NCBI RefSeq assembly: GCF_001653235.2
Contig: NC_035795.1
Location: 372,001-436,000 of the forward strand
Direction: 5' to 3'
DNA from: Pochonia chlamydosporia 170
Lineage: Eukaryota; Ascomycota; Sordariomycetes; Hypocreales; Clavicipitaceae
Length of the DNA stretch: 64,000 nucleotides
Numbering within the stretch: position 1 is the stretch's first letter; every line of letters begins with the position of its first letter. Shown here in pieces: positions 55,271 through 64,000 of the stretch. The notes under the pieces were generated by a model. That model had not been told where the DNA came from, made no database searches, and saw only the letters and a program-made list of their open reading frames with translations. A program made the position numbers and the translations under genes.

Positions 55271-56236
55271 TTAAACACCTGGCAGATGTATATAACTCCA
55301 TTGTGCTGTTTCGTCTTCGTTCCGCAACTCGGTTGAGCGTGCCATGGCTACTTCGTCAGTCGGCGCAGATATGCGCTTTGGCAAGCTCGAAGTGAGATCC
55401 TCGTCATATATGACAACAGAGGGAAGAACTTTCGGGTCGCGGAACGAGGTGGTGTGCGGTCCCTTGCCGTGCCGTGATGAGGACGCGTATTCACGATCTC
55501 GGCGGTGTCGACTATCAGATTTATTGCGGCCACTACCACTGCTACCACTGCCACCGACCCTGCCGCTCATGTTACCGTGTCTCGCGGGACAAGCATCAAG
55601 AAGTAGAGGCATCATTTCCGAACCGCTGTACGTCGTAGGAATGCAAATGTGAGGGATACCCTTGCGACATCCTATCGCCTTAGCAAGTCCAACAGCTGAA
55701 GCCCCGCCAACACTGATAACAACGTCCCGGTCGTCTATGCGAGAAACGGCGTCGTCGACAACCCGAGGCGGCACGTTGACAACGGCCGAGTCTAGGATAC
55801 GCGAGTTGAGATTCGGAATGAGGGTCTGGATCCGGCGCGCCAAGGCGACTCTTGATGGGCTAGAAACGATCAAGGGCGAAGAGACGCGCAGACGGCCTAG
55901 TTCAGTTGGAAGCCGTGCTATTGTGCCTCGGCCGTAGACGATTCGCGGCGAGGCTGGTTCAGAATGAGACCCCTCGGTTCGTACAGATTTGGGCGAGCCG
56001 GAAGAAGATTTGCGGAGGTAAGGAGGAACTTTGGGAGCCGAATCAGCAGCCGAACTCCCACTCGCACGTCGACTAGGAGCAGTAGAGGCGGCGTCAACAC
56101 TGCTCCCAGCACCACTGCTAGCACCGCGAGACGGCTGGCTCCTGGCCAGGCCGGACGAAGGTGACGAGCCGCCCAACGAAGCGGCCGCAGCGGTAGGGTC
56201 CCCGGTCGTGGTAGTCGAAATGGCGGTTGTATTCAT
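55271..56236 (-). CDS. Protein with N-terminal half of an iron-type alcohol dehydrogenase (maleylacetate reductase-like)
   Basis: Intronless, 321 residues. The first 90 are Ser/Thr/Ala/Gly-rich and disordered. From residue 100 the NAD-binding half of the Fe-ADH fold is clear: VYGRGTIARLPTELGRL, VVISVGGASAVGLAKAIG (cofactor loop, maleylacetate reductase-like without the ligand Asp), HICIPTTYSGSEMMPLL, and RDPKVLPSVVIYDEDLT, with a roughly 45-residue low-complexity insertion at 218-262. The usual second half, which holds the His ligands for iron or zinc, is absent: the protein ends 40 residues after VIYDEDLT with DETAQWSYIHLPGV and a stop. Maleylacetate reductases are about 350 residues of fold; here only about 180 remain. 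Probably not an active dehydrogenase. First ATG used; the frame opens 24 codons earlier at TTG. Confidence 0.72.
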   Translation of the reverse strand: MNTTAISTTTTGDPTAAAASLGGSSPSSGLARSQPSRGASSGAGSSVDAASTAPSRRASGSSAADSAPKVPPYLRKSSSGSPKSVRTEGSHSEPASPRIVYGRGTIARLPTELGRLRVSSPLIVSSPSRVALARRIQTLIPNLNSRILDSAVVNVPPRVVDDAVSRIDDRDVVISVGGASAVGLAKAIGCRKGIPHICIPTTYSGSEMMPLLLDACPARHGNMSGRVGGSGSSGSGRNKSDSRHRRDREYASSSRHGKGPHTTSFRDPKVLPSVVIYDEDLTSSLPKRISAPTDEVAMARSTELRNEDETAQWSYIHLPGV

Positions 56237-57772
56237 AGCCCGGTGTGTGATATGGGCTTCGGTTACCGACCGGCAAGACGAATTGGAGGTCGGAGACGGC
56301 GTTCTCAACGGTACAATGCGGACATTCGGTAGTGAGTTGAAGGTTTAACGGAGCCGAGTTGAAGGATACGATCATCGGAAGTGAAAAGAGTTGCCGTAGA
56401 TCGAGACCCCATTTTCTTCGGGCTTCCGGGGGGATTGCGTCTTAATGTGATAAACCCCACAGAAAAAGTGCCATGCTAGGTCTCAATCTAGCTTGGTCTT
56501 AGAATCCAGTCTGATCGGGCCAGTTTTGTCAGTCAATACATACAGACTTGAAGGCACTAGGAGAGGAGAGGAGAGGAGCACTTGAGAGTCGAACCAGGTG
56601 CCTGGCTCTTGGGTGCCGAGGTGGGGTGGCGTCTGGTGCATCATCAAGTGGCTCACTCTGCCATCTCATCCAGTCATACCAGGCTTCGTCAAGCCGTCAA
56701 GGATTACCAGACATCAACAGGACACATGTGCAGGCAGGAGGATGCATGCCCTCTCTGCTGGATGGCAAGGTCACTGGTGCGAGGCATGGCCAGTGATGAA
56801 ACTTTTTTGTGCGCCCAGAAGAGAATGGTGTGAAGCTACTTGACAACATTGAAGTCATCATGCACACAGGTGGGGTCACAAGCAGGCCAGACAGAGCAGC
56901 CAGTGGCCAGGCGCTGTGGAATATGGACCCCAGGGGGGGAAGGTGCAGGCGGAGGTTCCTTTCCGGCGTGGTACTGATCCACCAGCCTTGCGCCTTTTGG
57001 GCCCTGAGGGGGAGGCACAGTGGCAATTTGCAACGCGGGGCCTGAGAAATCGATTTTTCCATGCAGATTCCTGGAATTGCCATCTTTTGTCCAACAAATG
57101 CCCATCCGACAACCCAAGCTCAAGGACTGGTGCCACATCCACACCACATCACAAGACTGGCCACAGAAACTTGGAATGTACCGCAATGCCGATTGATTGA
57201 ACTGGTTTCTAGCATGATGGCACGGGCGCAGGTGACTTATTCAATCCACGAACTCCAAACAACAGACAGACACCAGACACGTGCTGTTGCCGCTGGCCCT
57301 CACCAAACTAACCGTTCATCGAGTGGTTTCGCACAACCCACCATGGAACACGAAAGATGCACAGCCACTAGCATAAGCTCGCCACTCACCCTGGAAGCCA
57401 AATACCATTCTGATTGATACGAAATCAATACGCGCTCGAATTTGTCAACCGCCCGCTTATGGAAAGACTCGTCAATTAGCAGACTCGTCTGGCACCTTCA
57501 GTTGGGAGCTGCATTAGTCACCAGCCATATTCGGCACACAAGATATGTAAGTATAAAGTCAGGTATATAAATTCATGCCCCGCAGACAGGATACATCATG
57601 GCATCTTTGTCTACACCTCAAGCCTGATTTGAGTAACGACGGTATAATAATTGTATTTTGTTTCAACGCTTTCTTCCCCTCAAATCTCTGTTGTTTTTGC
57701 AACAGTAATTGTAACGTATAAATCAGCCATCACCAGCCACCCGACATCCAAATGTGCATGCACGCTCGCCCT
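56237..57772. other. 1.5 kb spacer before the purine permease 3' end
   Basis: No gene supported. GGAGA pentamer units (about 56560-56577) and a few overlapping open frames with no domain. Confidence 0.5.
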
Positions 57773-59678
57773 TTATGACACATTGTTTGGAGCCTCTCTC
57801 TCTTCAGCAACCTCTTCCTTACCAGAAGGCGAGTTCACTCTTGTTAGCTCCACGGCCTGGACATTGATATCCTCCTCTTCCATCTCCTCAGGTAGTGCCA
57901 AATTGAGAGCCATGCAGACTGCTGCTGTCACCGCGAATCCAGTCTCCATGACCAGAACAATGGCATCGAGAAAGCCTTTAAGGGCGTGGTTGTCGCCTGA
58001 GTAGGTAAAAATGTGATCAAAGTAGGTTGGCACAAGAGTTGCGCCATAGCCCAGAGCTAACCCAGTAGTGAGAATGAAGCGAGTGCGACGATTGAAATCG
58101 GTTCCACGTGTAATAATGGCCATTCCGGATACCGCGACTGCTGCGAAAAGAAACGTCGTCATACCTCCAAGCACCGCAGATGGAATTGCCACGAGTGCTG
58201 CGGCAAACTTGGCGAATATCCCCATGATGATGAGGAAGAAGCAGCAGGCAAGCCCAGCCTTGCGATTTGCGCACCTGGTCAACGCAATCACGCCGTTATT
58301 TTGCGCAAATCTGCTCATCGGTGTCATTGTCATCAGGGCAGCGATAACCGAGTTGATGCCGTCCGTGAGGAGACCACCTTGGATACGAGACTCGTAAATA
58401 CGTCCCTCCATCTCAATGTGCGAAACATCACAGGTTGCAGTGATGTCACCCACAGCTTCGGTGGCGCAGATAATAAACACGGCTATAATTGGCAAGACAA
58501 GCGGCCCGTAAACAGTAAGAGGGAATGTGTGTACCCAGATGAATGATACGACTGGCGCCGAGTCGATGCCGCTTGGGTCAAAATATCCGCATGCCGCTGC
58601 AATTATGCACCCCACGAGCAAGCCCCAGATGACAGACGTAGATTTCATGATTGGAGACCCGAATCGTTCGCACAGAATAATAGTAATAAAGGCTGAAAAT
58701 CCCAGACCAAGATACTCTGCTGAACCCCAAGGAAGTGCGTGCGGTGCGTTGATATTGGGGCAAAGGGCGAAAAAGCTGGCCTGGGAGCCTGCACTGGATG
58801 GGTTGGCGCAAGGTCCGCTGCCTCCCATCCAGTTTTGGAAACCACTCTCGATAAGATGGACGCCAATTAACATGACCGTGGGTCCCGTAACGATGGGAGG
58901 GAAGATGCGGAGGAGAATCTTTGGCGGCAGAAACGATATCAAAATTTCAGTCAAGGCGCAAACGGCGGAAGTGCCGATGAGGGCCCCGTAGCCCTTTGGG
59001 CATGGCAAAGGAGCGCCACTCTCATCAGACGGACAATATCCGTTGGCATACATTTGTCGAAATGCACCTTGGGCGATGGGAATAATGCTGAAAGAGATGC
59101 CAACCACTGAAAGCACGCCAGTTCCAATAAAATACCTAGAATAGAACGTACATCAGCATCTGAATTCCGTCATTCGTGTTTCGCCTTTAGAAGAAGGAGA
59201 ACAAGAAGACTAGTATGGAAAATAGTATGTATAACATCTTAAGAACTTACGGTGTCTTGGGAACGCGGAAGCGGTTGATCTGGACAGCCGACAAGATTCC
59301 CGAAACAATAAGTGCTGTGGAAACCAGATATTGCTGCTGGCTTGGGTCGAGGTTCGCACCTCCAGTGCCACTCAAGATGAGAGGAGGAGTAATGACACCA
59401 GCAAGCATTGCCAAGGCGTGCTGCAGACCAAGTAAGAGTCCTAGACAGACAGGCATCTTGTCATTGAGACCAAAAAAGGGACTGCGATATGTGCTCTTTT
59501 TCATAAAAGGAAGGTTTGGTTTCAGTAGAAAGCCATAGTCGTAGTCGCCAATGAGTCCATCGCGAGTGGTGAAGGCATGTCGAACGTTGCCAAGGCGAAC
59601 CTTGATTCGTTGACCAATTCCATTTCTCTGTGCTGCATTCCCAGGAATGATGGTATCGGGGCCATGGTCTTCGTCCAT
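57773..59678 (-). CDS. NAT/NCS2 uric acid-xanthine permease
   Basis: Exons 59678-59251 and 59135-57773 give 596 residues; the 115-nt intron (GTAAGT...TCTAG) joins RVPKTP to YFIGTGVLS. The QH motif is at Gln85-His86 (LLLGLQHALAMLAG), the glutamate of the substrate site in ATEAVGD (about Glu369), and the NAT signature QNNGVIALTR at about 421-430, identical in its key Gln-Asn-Asn-Gly to Aspergillus UapA. About 14 membrane segments; acidic C-tail with EEMEEED. It should import uric acid and xanthine with protons, supplying purine nitrogen. Both N- and C-terminal ends are complete. UapA-like or UapC-like specificity is not resolved. Confidence 0.95.
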
Positions 59679-60062
59679 GGTGGTGGGTGCTTTGTATATG
59701 TCTAACGCGATATAAATATAGCTGTACTAATACACGTGTTCTAGAATAGAAGGTCGTCGGAGGTGTTGATCGTATTGTGCAAACTTGATGCGGTTATTAT
59801 CAGGCAAACCTGCTGAATCCTGGCGGTTGTTGGCCGGAAACCTGCTGAAGCCGGGAAAGCTTGTGGTCCTCCTAAAGTACGGAGAGCGACGAATTACTAG
59901 AAACAGAGTTACTCCCCTCACGTCTCGGCAGAGTTTGTGTCCTAGTTCCTGGGAGGCAGAATAGATGAAGGCGGTCCGTAGAATTAGTTACCGCAAGGGT
60001 CGGGCAGGATTTTGGAGGATCAGCCACAGCGTATTGTCCTTCCTGATAGGCCAATTGATGGT

Positions 60063-60084
60063 TGTGTGTGTGCGTGTGTGTGCG
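60063..60084. repeat. TG microsatellite
   Basis: TGTGTGTG interrupted by TGCG, about 390 bp upstream of the purine permease start. Confidence 0.8.
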
Positions 60085-60928
60085 GGAGTGATTTATAAAA
60101 GAAGCAAGAGAGCAAACAGAGAGTGGGTTTGGATGACCGCGTCTGTCTGCGTCAATTGCGATGAGGAAGCTTTTAGACTTTTGTTTTGTCAAAGTTGATG
60201 TGTTTGGTGCCTTGTTAGGGTCGGTGTGAACTCTAACCCCAGCGTAAGCTGACGGGAATAAGCGCTGGCGACGTTGCTGGAACCAGTGACGGCAATCAAG
60301 TGCCAGACTAGTAGACAACTGTAGAGCAGCCAGAGGAGCGAAGTCGGTGGGAGACGAAGTTCCTTTTATTTCGTTTCGAGTGATGGAGATGCAGGGGATC
60401 CACGTTGAAGCGTCACTATCGGAAGTTTGCGCTTTCAGGGCAAAACATGCTCATCCACTTGACGATGAAGCAGGGGCTTCTGTGCTGAGAGCTCTAGATC
60501 GAGAAGCAAGGTGGTTGCTTGCTGAAGAGTTTCAATCAAACCTTGCTGGTGGTCTGTCAAGTCAAGTCAGCCGGAGACGGCCGCCAGAAACAAGCATGCA
60601 TCCCCCAGGTCTGACAGGCAATGCGATAGCCTGTAGCTCTAGGCTTGGCTCTTGGACAATTGGGAACCATGACTGGTAGCGGAAAGGATGATTGGGGACG
60701 CCAATCCATGGATGATGGGTGGTGTGGTGGATCTGTGAAGCTGGCGAAATGCAGGAGGCGTTCAAAGACAATGTGGAGGTTGAGAAGCGGCTGCGGGGGA
60801 GGGTCTGGTCCATCCATGGGTTCAAGGTTGGGATGCTTGGATGCATCAATTAATGGGATGCGATGGGGCTCAGTCCCGGAAGGCTGGCTAGAGCCAAGGA
60901 TCAATTTGATCAAATCGGTGTTTGGTCA

Positions 60929-60941
60929 ATAATAATAATAA
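60929..60941. repeat. (ATA)4 microsatellite
   Basis: Four AATAATAATAAT-type triplets. Confidence 0.75.
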
Positions 60942-60968
60942 GAGAGGCTGATACGACGGACGGACTCT

Positions 60969-60986
60969 GGTGTTGGTGTTGGTGTT
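60969..60986. repeat. (GGTGTT)3 repeat
   Basis: Three perfect copies of GGTGTT. Confidence 0.8.
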
Positions 60987-61970
60987 CCGTCCCCATGCCA
61001 TCCCTTCATCCATCCCTCCATGGCTGACCCTACGAGACACCACTGGTCAAAATGACGACTCTGCCAACAGACAGACACCCTCATCAAACGGTCAGGGAAA
61101 CCTGCCCAGGCATCGTCGGACCTGACCGTCAATGCTGATTTTGTCAGCTTTCGCTTTCAGGCGACCTCCGACGCAGCACTAGAGGATAATTTCCGATTCC
61201 AATGGCTTTCAATGTTCGTATCAGGATATTGGCCATACAGCGTTTACCCGCAGACAAAATGCCTAGATAGCGATTGATAAAGCTTAGCAAAGGGTGAGCA
61301 ACGATAAGGCCACACACGTAGAACCAGACAGTCAATGAGCCAATGGAGTTCATGTTAGCTACAGGGTCCTTGTCGCTCCTTAAAAAAAAAAAAATTGATG
61401 GACCCAGAGAGATAAGTGAGTTCGTCACAAGAAGCCAGAGTGTGCGGCCCATTTTCATCGTACTAGTCTATCAAAATACGACCTAGACAACCAAACTGGA
61501 GAAAGGCATGCCCACTGGCGGGCCACGAGCGGATAGTTGATGTCTGGTACTCCGTAGATTAGGACACATATACTGGGGCGATCCAAATTCCTCAGATGAG
61601 AGTGAGATAAGATTGCCTGTCAGTGGGCCACGGAATCCACAAATGGAGTCTGGTGTAGATAACCAGACATTGATGTCAAGTACGGAGTATGTCCATGTCC
61701 GATTCAATCACATGGCAAGCACGTTTTATTCCCATGCCACTTTGATGTTTAGATTTGGTGCCAGCTTTCAACTGTGGCTGCGAGATAAGCAATCAAATAT
61801 CCTTGATCCGCCATGCCTTGAACGATTCATTACACAATGAGTTACACAACGAGAATAATTCAACCAAGTTTGGTTGTCATCTAATCTAGAAACCTACATA
61901 CACACGCACTACCAGGTCATGATGCATATATGAATCATTTGTCTCTCTCAACCCAAAACTGTCAGTTTGT

Positions 61971-61998
61971 GCCCAGAGCCCAGAGCCCAGAGCCCAGA
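61971..61998. repeat. (GCCCAGA)4 tandem repeat
   Basis: Four perfect copies of the 7-bp unit GCCCAGA in the gene-free end of the window. Confidence 0.9.
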
Positions 61999-64000
61999 CA
62001 CCACTTCCCGTCTGCTCTCAGCTCAGTTGCCGAGGCTGACAGACTAGCGCCATGAGCTACCCAATATCATTTGTAACATTTGTATCTGTCTGGCTCCTTC
62101 ATTCCGTTTCCGTTTCCGAAAGTTACCCAAGTACCTAGCAGCAGGCAGCAACATTGAATAGTAAACCCCCGGCATGAGGCCATATACTTGCGGTGTTTGA
62201 ACTACACCAGTTGGCCTTTCTTGTGCCCAACCCTACGCAACCCAAGATGACCCAAGAGGTATAAACAAAGACCGTTGACAAAGGTTAAATGATGCCAAGC
62301 CGCCCAAGCTGTCAACAGATTTGAGTTTATAAATGCATCGGCGACCTCCGTTGCCGCAAGTTCTCCTCACCCTTGGAAATATCCTAAAACGCCTTCCCGC
62401 CAGGATGGCTTTTGTCATGATTGGCTCGTACAACCGCCATCCTGTTAAGGCCACAACTGACAGGATACCCTTCCATCCCCATCCCAAGCTAGCCAATTCA
62501 GGTCTGGTTGTAAGGATTTCCCTACATTCATACACACGGAACATGCATATTTAGACAATGGATAAGATTTGGCTGTTGGACTGGAGAAACAGCTTGGCTA
62601 AAACCAATTCTACCCCGCAAGAAAGGATCGGGCATGGCCCAGGTTCCCAAATATCACGGCCATCGCCGAATTTAGGAATCCATCACGCGGGGTACATCAC
62701 GAGGCAGAACTCAAGCCAGATCTCTCTAAGTTATTCGTTCTCATTTTCGTTTTCCAGATCCGTTGTGACTCAGATATATGCGCAATACCCCAGAAACGGA
62801 TACCCTTTGCAGGTTGTCATGCAGGATTCGCAATGAGGCTAATTACGAACCCGGCCACTCAAATAATATATGACATCGGGTTTCTTTACTAGACTTTTCT
62901 TGCATAATCTAGATTGTCTACCCCGGATTGTCCTTCTTGATCAAGGTACGTAGTATGTGAGAATGTCTAGCTGCATGGTTGGTCCTGTGTCGTTCTCATG
63001 GGCAGCTTATTTAAATCGACTTCAGGTATTTCGAATCCCATGTGCTGATTGAATCTCTTGTGCTGGTCCTCGTTGAACTCTGAGCATAAGCTCAGGTGCA
63101 ACTACTTGTCAACTCTTTGCTGATCAATTCCGCCGCCACATGCACATCCCGCTTGGCGTTCTTCTAACTGGCCATGTATTTACCAAGATAACTCTATTCG
63201 CCAAGAAAATTGACTCGTCTATGACTTACAATAATGAGACACAGAGATGGCGTTTCTGTGTTACCACCGACCGTCCCAGCGGATTGTGGCGATCTACAAT
63301 GTAAGCTCATCCGGGACACGCCGCTTCACATGGAACCTCTCAGGCCATTCCGGCTTACCCAAGGCTCATACAAGGTTGCGAGGGACGAATATTACCTATG
63401 TATCGAAATGCTGATATTTGTAATATATCTGCGGAGGCTAGTGTTGTGAATGCGCTGCTGATCCCACCTGCGGGTAATTGGTAAAGGTCTTGTTGCATTC
63501 TCAACATCGGAGACTCGTAAAACTGCCCGCTGCATGACCGCGCCTCCTCTGACACAAATAGGGCATAAGGTTATTTCTAAAAGGCTCTCTTATGGTTAGG
63601 AAACAACAGTCTTCGAAGCGTGAGGTACCTACAGGTCCTCCCACCCTATAGCATCATTGAAATGCCTGGGTTGGAAATCCATGTGGCACAGAGAGCCTGC
63701 AGACCTGAGGTTTGACCTTCCTGATACTCAAATGCGCGGGCAGTGTGAATCTGGAGTGCGTTCGAGGCAGATGGTCCGATAATGATTTACAAAGCAGGCA
63801 TTTTGGACCAATTTGGTCTCCTTGTTGTAGCCAGAGGCAACAAACGCGAACATAATCCAAGGGCCCTTGATGCTGACAATACACATGGAAATTGCGAAGT
63901 GGAAGTTGTCTCAATGTCTGAAGGTTGGTCGACAGCCTGCCTGGATCGGAGATGAGATCTAGATATGTGCGAGCAAAATACTCCGTGGTGGACAGATACG

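Larger units (their letters stand above)
59679..64000. other. 4.3 kb terminal region without supported genes
   Basis: Upstream region of the purine permease and beyond. Contains GT, ATA, GGTGTT and GCCCAGA repeats, a 14-base poly-A (about 61382-61395), and TACTCCGTA/TACGGAGTA at 61548 and 61681. Open frames are short and featureless; that at 59872-60318 is antisense to a GT repeat. A gene may begin beyond the window edge. Confidence 0.5.

Noticed and set aside
54684..55301. 205-codon minus-strand frame as C-terminal exon of the Fe-ADH-like gene
   Set aside because: No Fe-ADH His ligands or conserved helix motifs, and no clean splice joining it in frame.
59872..60318. 148-codon minus-strand open frame
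   Set aside because: Its centre is a HTHTHTH stretch produced by the GT microsatellite; no domain.
1..64000. Transposons, CRISPR arrays, rRNA genes
   Set aside because: No transposase or reverse-transcriptase frames, no long terminal or inverted repeats, no spaced repeat arrays and no rRNA-like sequence noticed on either strand.

Overview
The window is fungal nuclear DNA, most likely from a filamentous ascomycete of the order Hypocreales (the gene set would fit Metarhizium, Pochonia or a relative; the genus is my inference). Introns are short (49-125 nt) with GT...AG ends, genes are monocistronic and spaced by 0.2-4 kb, and both strands are used. The genes have typical Pezizomycotina families: Zn2Cys6 regulator, MARVEL proteins, NAT purine permease, NLP-type protein, GH18 chitinase and JIP5. 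There are no operons, rRNA genes, CRISPR arrays or convincing transposons. I support 22 protein-coding genes and built their exon structures by joining reading frames at splice sites.

Layout. 0-12 kb: an APC-family amine/choline-type permease (-) and a peroxisomal copper amine oxidase (+) diverge from a 3.6 kb spacer with a GATA-motif cluster; then an ER-type short-chain dehydrogenase (-) and a PHO89-like Na+/phosphate symporter (-) with CACGTG boxes upstream. 11.4-15.8 kb has no gene. 15.8-27.5 kb: a Myb/SANT regulator (+), COX10 (-), a six-exon transaldolase-like gene whose Schiff-base lysine position is Asp (+), MSH6 (-) with a cluster of MCB-like ACGCG motifs in its promoter, and a FAD monooxygenase (-). 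28.9-38.6 kb: an NLP/NPP1-family secreted protein (-), DPH2 (+), a MARVEL protein with a His/Arg/Ser tail (-), a VOC/glyoxalase-fold protein (+) and a second MARVEL protein (-). 38.6-41.9 kb has no supported gene. 41.9-59.7 kb: a Zn2Cys6 transcription factor (-), a J-domain membrane protein (+), a secreted PAF-acetylhydrolase-like esterase (+) convergent with a secreted glycerophosphodiesterase (-), a GH18 chitinase (-) divergent from the ribosome-biogenesis WD protein JIP5 (+), a protein carrying only the N-terminal half of an iron-type alcohol dehydrogenase fold (-), and a uric acid/xanthine permease (-). 59.7-64 kb shows no supported gene.

How the genes work together. Most are housekeeping or nutrient-acquisition genes without an obvious shared pathway. 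A nitrogen theme (amine permease, amine oxidase, purine permease) and a phosphorus/lipid theme (PHO89, glycerophosphodiesterase, PAF-AH-like esterase) recur. There is no PKS, NRPS or terpene synthase, so this is not a secondary-metabolite cluster. The most unusual items are two probable pseudoenzymes (transaldolase-like and Fe-ADH-like) and several short motifs repeated between genes.
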